64,000 bases of DNA, taken from NCBI GenBank assembly GCA_020687485.1, contig JAJEQR010000012.1, positions 16,456-80,455 of the forward strand, in the 5' to 3' direction. Positions 1 to 9,330 of this stretch are shown in pieces; position 1 is the stretch's first letter, and each line of letters opens with the position of its first letter. Origin of the DNA: Hominifimenecus microfluidus. GTDB lineage: Bacteria; Bacillota; Clostridia; Lachnospirales; Lachnospiraceae. The notes beneath the pieces are model-generated. The model had not been told where the DNA came from. It did not search any database and worked only from the letters and a program-made list of their open reading frames with translations. A program made the translations under genes and the position numbers.

Positions 1-818
1 TGTGTGGAAGTATCCAGCATCATAAATCGTCCCTGCTGATACGGCGTAATATGGGACAAATGCGCCAGCCCGGATTTCTGCGTGTCATACAGATACGCCA
101 GGAGCGCTCCTGCCGACACGGCTCCGATCGGATAATCAGAGAGTCCTAGCCCTGCAGTACCGGCTACATGAAAATGATCCGTCAGGCGCTGCAGGCATAC
201 TTCATCGTTGAAGCAGTGATTCTCCAGCGGTGACAGCGTAATTCCCAGACGCCCCTTCAGATCCTCCACATCGATTCCGCTCATGCAGAAGAACGCGTCG
301 TTGCATATGATCTCCGCCGGCATAAATTTATTAATCTCATCGTTCATAGCACGCACGGAGGAAACTTCCGTCACCAGGAAATCTCCCGTGCTGACATCCG
401 CGGTGGCCACGCCGAAGGTCTTATCCAGATAGACAATGCTCATCAGATAATTATTCTTCGTCTCATCCAGCGCCTGCGCGCTCAGATTCGTTCCCGGTGT
501 GACAATACGGATAACTTCCCGCTTAACCAGGCCCTTGGCCTGCTTCGGGTCCTCCATCTGCTCCGCGATTGCCACTTTATACCCCTTCTCCACCAGGCGG
601 TTCAGATAAACCTCCGCGGCATGATAGGGGACGCCGCACATCGGCGCCCGTTCCTCCAGTCCGCACTCCTTGCCGGTCAGCGTCAGCTCCAGCTCACGGG
701 ATACCGTCTTCGCATCGTCGAAGAACATCTCGTAAAAATCACCGAGACGGTAGAATAGGATGCAATCCGGATGCTCTTTCTTCGTCTCCAGGTAGTGCTG
801 CATCATTGGTGAAAGCAT
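1..818 (-). CDS. mutS: DNA mismatch repair protein MutS, N-terminal part (runs off the window)
   Basis: MutS recognises mismatched or looped DNA and starts mismatch repair in the cytoplasm. About 272 residues are present, from the start codon to the window edge. The first residues read MLSPMMQHYLETK, followed by the family hallmark FYRLGDFYEMFFDDA, the mismatch-contacting segment of domain I, and then APMCGVPYHAAE. The connector domain begins after VIRIVTPGTN. The ATPase and clamp domains lie beyond base 1. The ATG at 816-818 directly follows the miaB stop codon with no gap, so the two genes are almost certainly co-transcribed, as is common in Firmicutes. I see no frameshift in the visible part. 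Confidence 0.96.
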   Translation of the reverse strand, partial: MLSPMMQHYLETKKEHPDCILFYRLGDFYEMFFDDAKTVSRELELTLTGKECGLEERAPMCGVPYHAAEVYLNRLVEKGYKVAIAEQMEDPKQAKGLVKREVIRIVTPGTNLSAQALDETKNNYLMSIVYLDKTFGVATADVSTGDFLVTEVSSVRAMNDEINKFMPAEIICNDAFFCMSGIDVEDLKGRLGITLSPLENHCFNDEVCLQRLTDHFHVAGTAGLGLSDYPIGAVSAGALLAYLYDTQKSGLAHLSHITPYQQGRFMMLDTST

Positions 819-2270
819 TTACTCTTCTTCCATCCTTCCCATATAATAAAATCCTCTGGCTTCTGTCAGACGGACGCTTACAATCTTACCGATCAGAGAA
901 GCGTCTCCCGGAAAATGCACCATCGTGTTGTTCCCCAGGCGGCCAGTCACATTCGCAGAATCATGATCGTCCATGCCCTCGACCAGAACCTTCATCACAC
1001 GGCCCAGATCGCGGCTGCAACGCTCCTTCGCAATCTCCTGCACTTCCTTCAGCAGACGGTCAAAACGGGGCTGCGTCACCTCAATCGGCACCTGATCCTC
1101 CATGGCGGCTGCCGGCGTGCCGGTTCTCTTCGAATAGATAAAAGTAAACGCGCTGTCATAGCGAACCTGACGCACCACATCCATGGTCTCCTCAAAGTCC
1201 TCCTCCGTCTCGCCAGGGAAGCCAACAATAATATCCGTCGTCAGAGAAATATCCGGAATCGCCTCCTGAATCTTCTTCGCCAGCGCCAGATACTGTTCCT
1301 TATCGTAATGGCGGTTCATCTTCTTTAACAGGCGGCTGCTTCCCGACTGCAGTGGAAGATGCAGATGGCGGCAGATTTTCTCTGACTTCGCCATCACACG
1401 AATCAGGTCATCCGACAGATCCTTCGGATGCGATGTCATAAACCGAATCCGTTCCAGACCGTGGATCTGCTCCACCCGTTCCAGAAGCTCTGCGAAGCTG
1501 ACCGGCGGGTTCAGCGTCTTGCCATAGGAATTTACATTCTGACCTAAGAGCATCACCTCCACAACACCGTCCGCCACAAGACCTTCGATCTCTTTGATGA
1601 TGTCCTCCGGCGCACGGCTGCGCTCCCGGCCGCGGACATAGGGGACAATACAATACGTGCAGAAATTGTTGCAACCGAACATGATGTTCACACCGGACTT
1701 GAACGGATACTTCCGCTCCACGGGAAGATCTTCCACGATCTGATCCGTATCCTTCCATACGTCTACCACCATGCCGTCCTCCGTCATGCGCTGATAGAGC
1801 AGCTCCGCCAGCTTAAAGATATTGTGCGTGCCGAAGATCAGATCCACGAAGCGATAGCTCTTTCGGATCTTCTCCACTACAGTCTCCTCCTGCATCATGC
1901 AGCCGCAGAGCGCGATAATCATCCCCGGATGCTGCTTCTTCAGGCTGTTCAGGTGGCCCAGGCGGCCATAGACACGCAGATTCGCGTTCTCGCGAACCGT
2001 GCAGGTATTATAAAGGACGAAATCCGAATTCTCGTCCGTGCTTTCCTCAAAACCAATCTCCTTCAGGATTCCAATCAACTTCTCGGAATCTCTGGCATTC
2101 ATCTGGCAGCCGAACGTCGTCACGCAAGCAGTCAGCGGGCGTCCAATCTCCGTCTCCTTCTCCTTTACGAGCTGCTGCATCTTCGCGATATAGTAGCGCT
2201 GGCGCTTCTCCTCTTCCAGAGGCGGATGGCTGTTTACGTCGACCTCGTCCGTCATTCTTGTCTCTGTCAT
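819..2270 (-). CDS. miaB: tRNA-2-methylthio-N6-dimethylallyladenosine synthase MiaB
   Basis: MiaB is a radical SAM methylthiotransferase that converts i6A37 to ms2i6A37 in tRNAs reading UNN codons. The 483-residue protein has the usual order. An N-terminal UPF0004 domain carries cysteines for the auxiliary cluster (TFGCQMN near residue 54, NTCTVRE, CGCMMQ). The radical SAM core has CNNFCTYCIVPYVRGRERSR with the CxxxCxxC motif, and a C-terminal TRAM domain ends near FYYMGRMEEE. Its start overlaps the preceding 5-FCL gene by four bases (ATGA), and mutS follows immediately, so it sits mid-operon. Length matches the family, and no key residue is missing. Confidence 0.97.
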   Translation of the reverse strand: MTETRMTDEVDVNSHPPLEEEKRQRYYIAKMQQLVKEKETEIGRPLTACVTTFGCQMNARDSEKLIGILKEIGFEESTDENSDFVLYNTCTVRENANLRVYGRLGHLNSLKKQHPGMIIALCGCMMQEETVVEKIRKSYRFVDLIFGTHNIFKLAELLYQRMTEDGMVVDVWKDTDQIVEDLPVERKYPFKSGVNIMFGCNNFCTYCIVPYVRGRERSRAPEDIIKEIEGLVADGVVEVMLLGQNVNSYGKTLNPPVSFAELLERVEQIHGLERIRFMTSHPKDLSDDLIRVMAKSEKICRHLHLPLQSGSSRLLKKMNRHYDKEQYLALAKKIQEAIPDISLTTDIIVGFPGETEEDFEETMDVVRQVRYDSAFTFIYSKRTGTPAAAMEDQVPIEVTQPRFDRLLKEVQEIAKERCSRDLGRVMKVLVEGMDDHDSANVTGRLGNNTMVHFPGDASLIGKIVSVRLTEARGFYYMGRMEEE

Positions 2271-2848
2271 TTGGTCTGTTCCCTTTCCCCTGTATATTTC
2301 AAAAAGCCGTTCTCCGTCAGGACACGATCCACCCGGCGGTCGAATACTTCCGTCGGAAGATGCTCATAGATCTGAAACGCGTATGCGTATCCGACCGTGT
2401 GGTGATCCGGATGCTTCTCCAGATAACGGTCATAGAATCCTCCGCCGTATCCGATGCGGCGTCCCTCCCGGTCGAAGGCCACACCGGGAACCAGAAGAAG
2501 GGCCGAAGGCCCCTCATAGACCGGGCAGTGCACCTTCGGCTCCCACACACCGAAATGACCCGGCTCCAGATCCTCATACGAAGTAATCTGATAAAATTCC
2601 ATCGTCTTTCCTTCTACGCGGGGAACAGCAGTTGTCTTCCCACAGCGCCACGCATCCTCCAGAATCGCTCTGGTAGAGATCTCCTGTTGCGTATCGATAT
2701 AAGCGAGAATCGTCTCCGCCTTCCGGTAGTCCGCGTCCTTCAAAAGGAAGCCTGCCGCTCGGCGGCTTGCTTCCTCTACTTCGCACTCCGAAAGAGCCAT
2801 CCGGGCATTCCGGCACTCCTTACGGATCTCCTGTTTCGTCTTCTCCAT
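2267..2848 (-). CDS. 5-formyltetrahydrofolate cyclo-ligase
   Basis: This enzyme (5,10-methenyltetrahydrofolate synthetase) uses ATP to turn 5-formyl-THF into 5,10-methenyl-THF, returning stored folate to the one-carbon pool. The 193-residue protein starts MEKTKQEIRKECRNARMALS, with the basic N-terminal segment typical of the family. It carries the C-terminal signature around LVPGVAFDREGRRIGYGGGFYDRYL (residues about 120-145), where the glycine- and tyrosine-rich stretch binds nucleotide and substrate. It overlaps miaB by four bases, and its start abuts the stop of the upstream DUF896 gene (1-base overlap at 2848), so expression is probably coupled. Confidence 0.95.
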   Translation of the reverse strand: MEKTKQEIRKECRNARMALSECEVEEASRRAAGFLLKDADYRKAETILAYIDTQQEISTRAILEDAWRCGKTTAVPRVEGKTMEFYQITSYEDLEPGHFGVWEPKVHCPVYEGPSALLLVPGVAFDREGRRIGYGGGFYDRYLEKHPDHHTVGYAYAFQIYEHLPTEVFDRRVDRVLTENGFLKYTGEREQTK

Positions 2849-3075
2849 CAGTTCCCCCGCTTTCCTTTATTGCCGTACTTTTCGCCCAGATCCACGATCG
2901 ATCCGTCCGGATACTGAATCTTCGTACTATCCAGCGTACCTCTCAGGTTCGCGCGGACTGCCGCCAGATACTCCTGGCGCAGACGATCCTGCTCTTCCTT
3001 TTCTTCCTGTGTCAGCGTACCTGCCTTCTTCTTGCGGTACAGCTCGTTGATACGGTCGATATCTTTCATGTCCAT
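2848..3075 (-). CDS. DUF896 (UPF0291, YnzC-like) small protein
   Basis: A 75-residue, highly charged cytoplasmic protein beginning MDMKDIDRINELYRKKKAG and continuing LTQEEKEEQDRLRQEYLAA. It then has the family stretch AVRANLRGTLDSTKIQ and a short C-terminal tail. The N-terminal half is a two-helix hairpin in structures of the family; the biochemical role is unknown. I placed the start at 3075 because a GGAGG ribosome site lies 7-8 bases upstream; a longer reading to 3168 would have no such site and would add cysteine-rich sequence foreign to the family. The start lies inside the last 10 bases of the upstream flavoprotein gene, suggesting translational coupling. Confidence 0.9.
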   Translation of the reverse strand: MDMKDIDRINELYRKKKAGTLTQEEKEEQDRLRQEYLAAVRANLRGTLDSTKIQYPDGSIVDLGEKYGNKGKRGN

Positions 3076-4652
3076 GATCGGAACCTCCTCATAATTTCTT
3101 CTGCAATCTTTATTCCATCCACAGCAGCGCTCGTAATACCACCGGCATAACCGGCCCCTTCCCCGCACGGGAAAAGACCGCGGACAGGGCTCTCATAATG
3201 CTCATCTCTCTCAATTCGTACCGGCGAAGACGTTCGGCTCTCCACACCGGAGAATATCACATCCGGCCGGTCAAAACCGGGAATCCGTCCGCCGAACTGC
3301 TCCATGCCGAGGATCAGCGACTGACTGACCTCCTCCGGAAGTACCGCCCGGAGATTGGCGAAGCTGTCTCCACCACAGTGATCCGGCAGCACACCCCGAT
3401 ACGCCGCACTCCTGCGGTTCTCCTTAAAGTCTCCGAAGAGCTGTACCGGAATCCTTCCCTCGCCGGAAAGGAACGCCCGCCGCTCCAGTTCTCTCTGAAA
3501 AGCGATCCCCGCAAGCGGCCCCTCTCCCGGATAATCGGAAGGGTTCACCGCCACGATCAGCGCGGAATTGGCATTTCTTCCGTCTCTGGCGTGATTGCTC
3601 ATCCCGTTCACCGCCAGGAGTCCTTCCTCCGAGGACGCATTCACCACCTGGCCACCCGGGCACATGCAGAACGAATACACGCCGCGACCATTTACGCCGC
3701 GACCAGTCACTTTATAATCTGCCACAGGCAGAAGCCCATCCGGCCAGTCGCCGTACTGCGCCTGCTGAATCATCTCCTGCGGATGCTCCGCGCGGACGCC
3801 GACAGCAAACGCCTTGGCGCTCATCGGTACCTGCTGCTTCTGCAGCATCTGAAATGTATCTCTGGCGCTGTGACCGATCGCCAGGATCACCTGCTCCGCT
3901 TCCAGCGTCTCCCGTGTGCCATTTTTCTCCAGGATGACGCCGCGTACTTGACCATCCCGGATCACGAGCTCTCGCATACACGTATGGAAAAGGATCTCTC
4001 CTCCGAAGGAGAGGATCTGACTGCGGATATTGCTTACAACCGCGCGCAGCACATCTGTCCCGATATGCGGCTTGTACCAGTATCGGATTGAAGGGTCCGC
4101 CCCCGCATCCGCAAAGGTCTGAAGCACCATACGGATGCGTCCGGATACATCCTTCACCTGCGTATTCAGCTTTCCATCGGAAAAGGTTCCTGCGCCGCCT
4201 TCCCCGAACTGCACGTTCGATTCCGGGTTCAGCCTGCCGCTGTTCCAGAAGGTCTGCACATCCATCGCCCGCTCCTCCACCGGCGCTCCGCGCTCGATCA
4301 GGATCGGCGCATATCCGCGTTTCGCCAGCCAGAGCGCTGCGAAAAGTCCTGCCGGCCCCGCGCCGATAACCACCGGGCGAAACTTCAGTTTCTCTGTGCC
4401 GGGAACCGGGAACTCATACGACTGCTCCGGAACTTCACGGATATCCGCATTCTTCTTATGAGCGGTCACCGTACCATCCTTTACCTGCACGGTGTAAAGA
4501 TAATGCAGGTTCTGCTTCTTTCTGGCGTCCAGCGATTTCTTTATGATCGTCACATTCTCCGGGCGAAAACGCACGCCATGGTTCCGGATCTGGCGGTACA
4601 GATCCTCCTCCGTGTGCTCCGGCGGAAGTTTGATATTACTGATCTGAATCAT
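3066..4652 (-). CDS. FAD-dependent dehydrogenase of the COG2509 type
   Basis: A 528-residue flavoprotein of unassigned substrate. An N-terminal domain of about 90 residues (MIQISNIKLPPEHTEEDLYR) precedes the Rossmann FAD-binding motif VVIGAGPAGLFAALWLAKRG (around residue 95), followed by LIERG. Downstream are FGEGGAGTFSDGKLNT, typical of COG2509, and a second dinucleotide-binding strand ending VILAIGHSARDTF. The C-terminal FAD motif is GLFPCGEGAGYAGGITSAA. It is encoded between two other small-molecule or flavin genes and overlaps the next flavoprotein gene (4649-4652) by four bases. Family members occur across Firmicutes and Bacteroidetes with no firmly established reaction, so I assign only a probable FAD-dependent oxidoreductase. 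Confidence 0.88.
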   Translation of the reverse strand: MIQISNIKLPPEHTEEDLYRQIRNHGVRFRPENVTIIKKSLDARKKQNLHYLYTVQVKDGTVTAHKKNADIREVPEQSYEFPVPGTEKLKFRPVVIGAGPAGLFAALWLAKRGYAPILIERGAPVEERAMDVQTFWNSGRLNPESNVQFGEGGAGTFSDGKLNTQVKDVSGRIRMVLQTFADAGADPSIRYWYKPHIGTDVLRAVVSNIRSQILSFGGEILFHTCMRELVIRDGQVRGVILEKNGTRETLEAEQVILAIGHSARDTFQMLQKQQVPMSAKAFAVGVRAEHPQEMIQQAQYGDWPDGLLPVADYKVTGRGVNGRGVYSFCMCPGGQVVNASSEEGLLAVNGMSNHARDGRNANSALIVAVNPSDYPGEGPLAGIAFQRELERRAFLSGEGRIPVQLFGDFKENRRSAAYRGVLPDHCGGDSFANLRAVLPEEVSQSLILGMEQFGGRIPGFDRPDVIFSGVESRTSSPVRIERDEHYESPVRGLFPCGEGAGYAGGITSAAVDGIKIAEEIMRRFRSWT

Positions 4653-5854
4653 TTACGTTCCTTTCTTCTTGTCCCGGCAGATTCTGCGGCACTGCGTCCG
4701 GCCAGATACCCCGTGGACCAAGCCCACTGCAGATTATAGCCGCCGCAGATGCCGTCCACATCCATCACCTCACCGCCGAAGAACAGACCGGAAACCAGCC
4801 GGGACTCACAGGTATCCGGGCGAATCTCCTTCACGGACACGCCGCCGGCACAAACCTGCGCCTGATCAAAGCCATTCGTATCTTTTATCGTTATCGTCCA
4901 GTTCTTGCAGATCTGTGCCTGATGTCCCTTTCCCTGCTTCGCCAGCAATACCGCCAGCTTCTTCGGTAAGATCCCAGCAAGCAGCTCTTCCCCGCTCCAG
5001 CGCGGATGCTCACGATTTCTCTGCGCAAAAAGCGCTTCCGCTTCCTTCATGGAATATTCCGGAAGGAAATCCAGGACGGCCTGCACCCGTCTTCGCTCCC
5101 TGCAGGCGCGAGAAGCGTAGCGACTGACCTGAAACACCGGGATTCCGGAGATTCCGTAATCTGTCAGCTGAACCTCTCCGCGGTCCGAGGCCGCCGGCTT
5201 CCCGTCAATCAGGATGGTCACTCTCGCCTGTGTACGAACACCCGATATGCTCTTAAAAAATGGCTCCTCCGCACGGAGCTGCACCAGCGCCGGTACCGGA
5301 GACACAATCGTGTGTCCTAGCTGCCTAGCCAGAATAAATCCGCTGCCGTCGGATCCGGTCTTCGGTGCTGCACAGCCTCCTGTCGCCAGAATCAGCCGCT
5401 TCGCATGAAAATTCCCGACTTCCGTCTCCACCAGAAAGCCGTCTCCGGTCCGACTGACACGCTGCACCTTACACGAAGTATGCTCGCGAACGTCTCGTTC
5501 CTCTAGCCCCCGGCGAAGCGCATCCAGCACAGAAGCCGCCTGCTCGCTTCGTGGATAGACATATCCGTTCCTGTCATACGGCAGAATCCCCAGAGAGCGG
5601 AAGAACCTTATCGTATTCTTTTCATTAAAATGACGCAGAACCTCCGCCGGGAACGCACTGTCTGTGCTGCGGAAGCAGTCCGGCGTCATATGATAATTCG
5701 TATAGTTGCACTTACCGTTGCCGGTGGAAAGAATCTTCCTGCCGACCTGTTCTCCGCCCTCCAGAAGGATCGGACGGACACCACATCCGGCTGCAGTAAT
5801 CGCCGCCATCATACCGGCGGCTCCACCGCCAATGATTATCAGTTCTTCTGTCAT
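4649..5854 (-). CDS. HI0933/BaiN-type FAD-dependent oxidoreductase
   Basis: A 401-residue flavoprotein of the HI0933-like family (COG2081, often annotated aminoacetone oxidase or BaiN-like). It starts MTEELIIIGGGAAGMMAAI, giving an FAD-binding GxGxxG motif within the first 15 residues, then GRKILSTGNGKCNYTN and an ATGGCAAPKTGSDGSG segment, and ends with the FAD-closing motif GEVMDVDGICGGYNLQWAWS. I chose the start at 5854 because the family begins immediately before the Rossmann strand and AAGGTG lies just upstream; the ATG at 5890 would add 12 unconserved residues. The physiological substrate is uncertain; BaiN homologues are linked to bile-acid reduction in some gut clostridia, but that is not shown here. 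Confidence 0.88.
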   Translation of the reverse strand: MTEELIIIGGGAAGMMAAITAAGCGVRPILLEGGEQVGRKILSTGNGKCNYTNYHMTPDCFRSTDSAFPAEVLRHFNEKNTIRFFRSLGILPYDRNGYVYPRSEQAASVLDALRRGLEERDVREHTSCKVQRVSRTGDGFLVETEVGNFHAKRLILATGGCAAPKTGSDGSGFILARQLGHTIVSPVPALVQLRAEEPFFKSISGVRTQARVTILIDGKPAASDRGEVQLTDYGISGIPVFQVSRYASRACRERRRVQAVLDFLPEYSMKEAEALFAQRNREHPRWSGEELLAGILPKKLAVLLAKQGKGHQAQICKNWTITIKDTNGFDQAQVCAGGVSVKEIRPDTCESRLVSGLFFGGEVMDVDGICGGYNLQWAWSTGYLAGRSAAESAGTRRKERK

Positions 5855-5911
5855 CTTGTCACCTTCGCTTTCGATCTTATAGTATAGCATTTTTCATCCG
5901 GTTCCGTCAAT

Positions 5912-5965
5912 CAAAAAAAGACTGGCGGTAACCTTTCAAAGAGAGGCTGCCATCAGTCTTTTTAT
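5912..5965 (-). terminator. Rho-independent terminator after the flippase gene
   Basis: An imperfect hairpin whose outer arms are AAAGACTG and CAGTCTTT, with an inner GGTAACC/GAGAGG region. It is followed on the minus strand by a run of seven T residues. It lies directly downstream of the flippase stop codon at 5972 and upstream of the flavoprotein operon. The outer A/T arms mean it could also work in the other direction. Confidence 0.8.
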
Positions 5966-5971
5966 TTTATC

Positions 5972-7618
5972 TTACCGCCCCAACAGGTGCAGCTTCTTTG
6001 CGATTGCCACCAGTGTTCTTCCCTTCGGGAAGCTGGCAAGATCCACCTCGTCGATGCCCTTGGTGAGGAGCATCAGCACCGCATATACAACGACTGCCAC
6101 GAGAATCGAGAGCAGAAGCGATACCATGTTAGAATGGATCAGCGCATGAATCACACGGTACAGGATGCTGGCTGCCAGTCCCATCACGGCAGAGGAGAAC
6201 AGCGGGCAGACGAACGTCTTGATATACTCCTGACGATACTGCAGGATGTGACGAATACTCAGCTGGTTAAAGACGCACATCATGATATAGAAGATGACGT
6301 TGGAGAGAACCACGCCGTCGATTCCAAGATCCAGTACCCAGAGCATAAACGCCAGAATACCAATGTGCAGCACCAGAGCGATCAGCGCGTTCTTCACTGG
6401 AATCCAGATGTTGCCGATGCCCTGAAGCACCGAGTTCGAGATGGTGGAAAGTGCGTTGAACATAACCATCGTAGAACCGATCAGCATCATGTGAATTGCC
6501 ACCGAGTTATCCCCTGAGAAAAGCAGATTCATGATGGGGCCGGCCAGAACCGCCAATCCGATGGATGCAGGAATCGCGATCACCATATTAAAGCGGATCG
6601 CTGTTCCTGTCTTGTCAATGATCTCTGTCTTATTGCCTCTGCTGATCGCGGCGGCAAGTGCTGGAATGATCGAGGAACCCATCGACGAAGCAATCGCCGT
6701 CGGCACATGAATCATCAGCAGATATTTACTGCTGTACGCACCCCACACGGAAGCGTAGGAATCGCTGACGGACTGCGCGTAAATGCCCTGATCCAGCACG
6801 GAGCTGATCTGATAGATCGTTGTGCTGAACAACACCGGAAGGATCGTCATAATCACGATCTTCAGGATATAGCCATAAGACTCCCGGTTCTCATGCTTAT
6901 CTCTGCGGCACTTTGCGTCCTCCACTTTGCGGAAGCTGAAATACAGCACGATAAAGAAGAGAAGCGCGATGCCCGCTCCGGTTACAGTACCAAGCGTACC
7001 ACCGCTGGCGCCGTAGGCCGCCGAATAAAATCCTTTCGTGCCTTCCGCCAGATCTCTCTCGGTTCCTGCCTTGAAGAGCATATAACCGGCCGCTACACTG
7101 ACGACCGCATTAAAGACCTGCTCCGCGATCTGGGAGGTTGCTGTTGGAACCATGGTTCCATGCCCCTGGAAATAACCACGGAACACGCCAAGAAATGCCA
7201 TAATCAGGATGCAGGGAGCCAGCACGCGGATCGCATAGGCCGCCTCCGGCATCTTCATCAGATCCGCGAAGAAATTCGAGCCGAACCAGGTGATGGAACA
7301 CATAATCACGCCGGAAGCGGTTGCAAACATCAGCGCGCCCTGGAAGACTCTGCGGGCATTCTTATACTGTCCCAGACTGATTCTCGCAGCTACCAGTCGG
7401 GATACCGCAAGCGGCAGGCTGTAGCTGGAGATCAGCAGGAGAATGTTATAGATACTGAAGGCGGTCGAATACACGCCCATTCCGTCCTCTCCGATCGTGT
7501 TCATCAAAGGTACACGATACAGGAGTCCAATCAACCGGACAACAATACCGGCGATGGCCAGGATACTTCCCTGGACTAAAAAATTATTTCCTTTGTTCTT
7601 CTTTGGTTGCTTTGCCAT
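5972..7618 (-). CDS. MurJ/SpoVB-family lipid-linked polysaccharide flippase
   Basis: A 548-residue integral membrane protein of the MVF/MOP superfamily, homologous to B. subtilis YtgP (MurJ) and SpoVB. These flip undecaprenyl-linked precursors such as lipid II across the membrane. A short basic N-terminus (MAKQPKKNKGNNFLVQGS) leads into about 14 hydrophobic segments. The first is AIAGIVVRLIGLLYRVPL, with arginines placed as in MurJ family members, followed by GEDGMGVYSTAFSIYNILL. The C-terminus ends KGRTLVAIAKKLHLLGR. The upstream DUF3048 lipoprotein gene ends one base away, so they form an operon. Whether it serves vegetative or cortex peptidoglycan cannot be told from sequence. Confidence 0.9.
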   Translation of the reverse strand: MAKQPKKNKGNNFLVQGSILAIAGIVVRLIGLLYRVPLMNTIGEDGMGVYSTAFSIYNILLLISSYSLPLAVSRLVAARISLGQYKNARRVFQGALMFATASGVIMCSITWFGSNFFADLMKMPEAAYAIRVLAPCILIMAFLGVFRGYFQGHGTMVPTATSQIAEQVFNAVVSVAAGYMLFKAGTERDLAEGTKGFYSAAYGASGGTLGTVTGAGIALLFFIVLYFSFRKVEDAKCRRDKHENRESYGYILKIVIMTILPVLFSTTIYQISSVLDQGIYAQSVSDSYASVWGAYSSKYLLMIHVPTAIASSMGSSIIPALAAAISRGNKTEIIDKTGTAIRFNMVIAIPASIGLAVLAGPIMNLLFSGDNSVAIHMMLIGSTMVMFNALSTISNSVLQGIGNIWIPVKNALIALVLHIGILAFMLWVLDLGIDGVVLSNVIFYIMMCVFNQLSIRHILQYRQEYIKTFVCPLFSSAVMGLAASILYRVIHALIHSNMVSLLLSILVAVVVYAVLMLLTKGIDEVDLASFPKGRTLVAIAKKLHLLGR

Positions 7619-7619
7619 A

Positions 7620-8732
7620 CTACTCCACAGTGATCTCGCCGGTCATGGAGGGCAGCACGATGCAAACCCATGTCTGTCCCTGATTCAGCGTGATCTCCTC
7701 GCCGCTCTGATAATAATAATGTGTGTTCTCCCAGTAGTCGGCCTTCTCCCAGGTGATAGGAACCGCCTTTCCTGCTGTAATGAACACGCCCGTACCGGTA
7801 CCCACGGTATGGATATTCTTCGTATTCTTGTCCCACTCCAGGTTGTAATCGCAGTATTCCACGATCACATTATCGACAGCTACCTGCTTATCATTCGCCT
7901 GATCGATATGAGCCTTATCGAAAGCGTAACGATAGTAGCGTCCGTCCTCCGCGTTGTACTCGAAGTAAGGGTGATTCTGCGTATATCCGATAGATACCTT
8001 GTTCGCATCCTGTCCGCCTTCCGGAACGATCTTCTCGCTGGTCTTCGCGAATTGGAACTTATAGGTGTAATCCTGCTTCATCTCCGTGCGGAAACCAAGC
8101 TTCTCCACCTGCTTCATCACCTTCTCCTGATTGGTAAAGATATTGTGACCGGCGGAATGATCGCTGCTCTCGAAGACAGCCGGCCATCCGCTGTTCGCGA
8201 TACCCTCCAGATCATCGCAGCGCTCATCATCCAGATAAGGAAGCGCCAGATCGCTGTGACCATGATGGAAGAAGATACCGTCATACTCCGCTACAATGCC
8301 GGGATGATAGCTTCTCGCGCTGCGGAGCGGTCCGATCCGGTCTGTATCGTCAAAGCTCTGGAAGATCGCCGTCAGGCGCACCTCGTTTGCCTCGATCGGA
8401 ACCTCATAGACGATCTCTGCCGTGCTTACGCCGTTCTGCGGCTGCGCGCGCCTCTCATTATCAATCTGAAAAGCAACCGGGCGTTTTCTTCCGACTTCAA
8501 CCGGAACAACCTTACCAGTCAGATAGCTGTACATCATACCTTCCGGAAGTGCTTCCTCCGTTGTCTCCGGAACATCCGCGATTGTCATCACCGGCACCTC
8601 CGCCGGTTCCTTCGTGGTTTGCTCCACGGTCGTCGGAGCCTCTGTGGTCTCTTCATTTTTCTTTCCACATCCAGCCACGCAAAGACCGATCATCAGTGCG
8701 GCAAGAAGAATACTGATGCTTTTCTTTTTCAT
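7620..8732 (-). CDS. DUF3048 (YerB-like) lipoprotein
   Basis: A 370-residue exported lipoprotein. The signal peptide MKKKSISILLAALMIGLCVAGC ends in a lipobox-like CVAGC, so the mature protein would be lipid-anchored at Cys22. A Thr/Glu-rich spacer (EETTEAPTTVEQ) follows. The DUF3048 domain covers the rest, with VGRKRPVAFQIDNERRAQPQ, VRLTAIFQSFDDTDRIGPLRSARS and a C-terminal half with GKAVPITW. YerB of B. subtilis is the best-known relative; its role is unknown. The ATG has a GGAAGG site upstream, and the gene is followed after one base by the flippase gene, which suggests an envelope-related job. Confidence 0.92.
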   Translation of the reverse strand: MKKKSISILLAALMIGLCVAGCGKKNEETTEAPTTVEQTTKEPAEVPVMTIADVPETTEEALPEGMMYSYLTGKVVPVEVGRKRPVAFQIDNERRAQPQNGVSTAEIVYEVPIEANEVRLTAIFQSFDDTDRIGPLRSARSYHPGIVAEYDGIFFHHGHSDLALPYLDDERCDDLEGIANSGWPAVFESSDHSAGHNIFTNQEKVMKQVEKLGFRTEMKQDYTYKFQFAKTSEKIVPEGGQDANKVSIGYTQNHPYFEYNAEDGRYYRYAFDKAHIDQANDKQVAVDNVIVEYCDYNLEWDKNTKNIHTVGTGTGVFITAGKAVPITWEKADYWENTHYYYQSGEEITLNQGQTWVCIVLPSMTGEITVE

Positions 8733-8827
8733 AGTTCATTCCTTCCTTTCGTATCTGCGGGCACCACAGTCTCTGTCCGAGGCCGCGGATACTCATTTCC
8801 AAAACAACACTCTGAATCCATCCGACA

Positions 8828-9328
8828 TCAGCGGACAATTCCCAGGTTGTCCAGAACCTCTCTCTGCTTTCCTTCCATAATCTCACGTTCCCGGTCATCC
8901 ACATGATCGTATCCCATCAGATGGAACATACTGTGCGCTACCAGGAATGCCAGCTCACGCTCCAGGCTGTGGCCGTAGGCTTCCGCCTGACTGCGAATTT
9001 TCTGGATGGAGATCGCAATATCGCCGAGCAGCAGATCGCCGGTTCCCGGATGAAAATACATATCGGAAAGCTCATCCTCCAACACACTGAAATCACCGCC
9101 GCGCTGAAAATCCACCATAGGGAACGACAGAACATCTGTCGTATTATCGATATAGCGGAACTGGGAATTCAGCTCCTTGATGCGGTCATCATCCGTAAGC
9201 AGGACATTGATCTCCGCCTCATAGGGACAGTGCTCATACTTCATGGCCTCCAGCGCCACCTTCTCGATGATCTCCTCATACGGGATTCCCAGCTTGTCCT
9301 CTGATTCATAACTAATCTCAATATTCAT
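8828..9328 (-). CDS. ybeY: Endoribonuclease YbeY (rRNA maturation)
   Basis: YbeY is a zinc-dependent single-strand endoribonuclease involved in 16S rRNA 3'-end maturation and ribosome quality control. The 166-residue protein contains the UPF0054 signature HSMFHLMGYDH near residue 133, matching the H-x3-H-x5-H zinc site, preceded by GDIAISIQKIRSQAEAYGHS. It starts MNIEISYESEDK two bases after the phoH stop. The phoH-ybeY pairing is conserved in bacteria and supports both calls. Downstream, 95 bases separate it from the DUF3048 lipoprotein gene with no clear terminator. Confidence 0.96.
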   Translation of the reverse strand: MNIEISYESEDKLGIPYEEIIEKVALEAMKYEHCPYEAEINVLLTDDDRIKELNSQFRYIDNTTDVLSFPMVDFQRGGDFSVLEDELSDMYFHPGTGDLLLGDIAISIQKIRSQAEAYGHSLERELAFLVAHSMFHLMGYDHVDDREREIMEGKQREVLDNLGIVR

Positions 9329-9330
9329 AA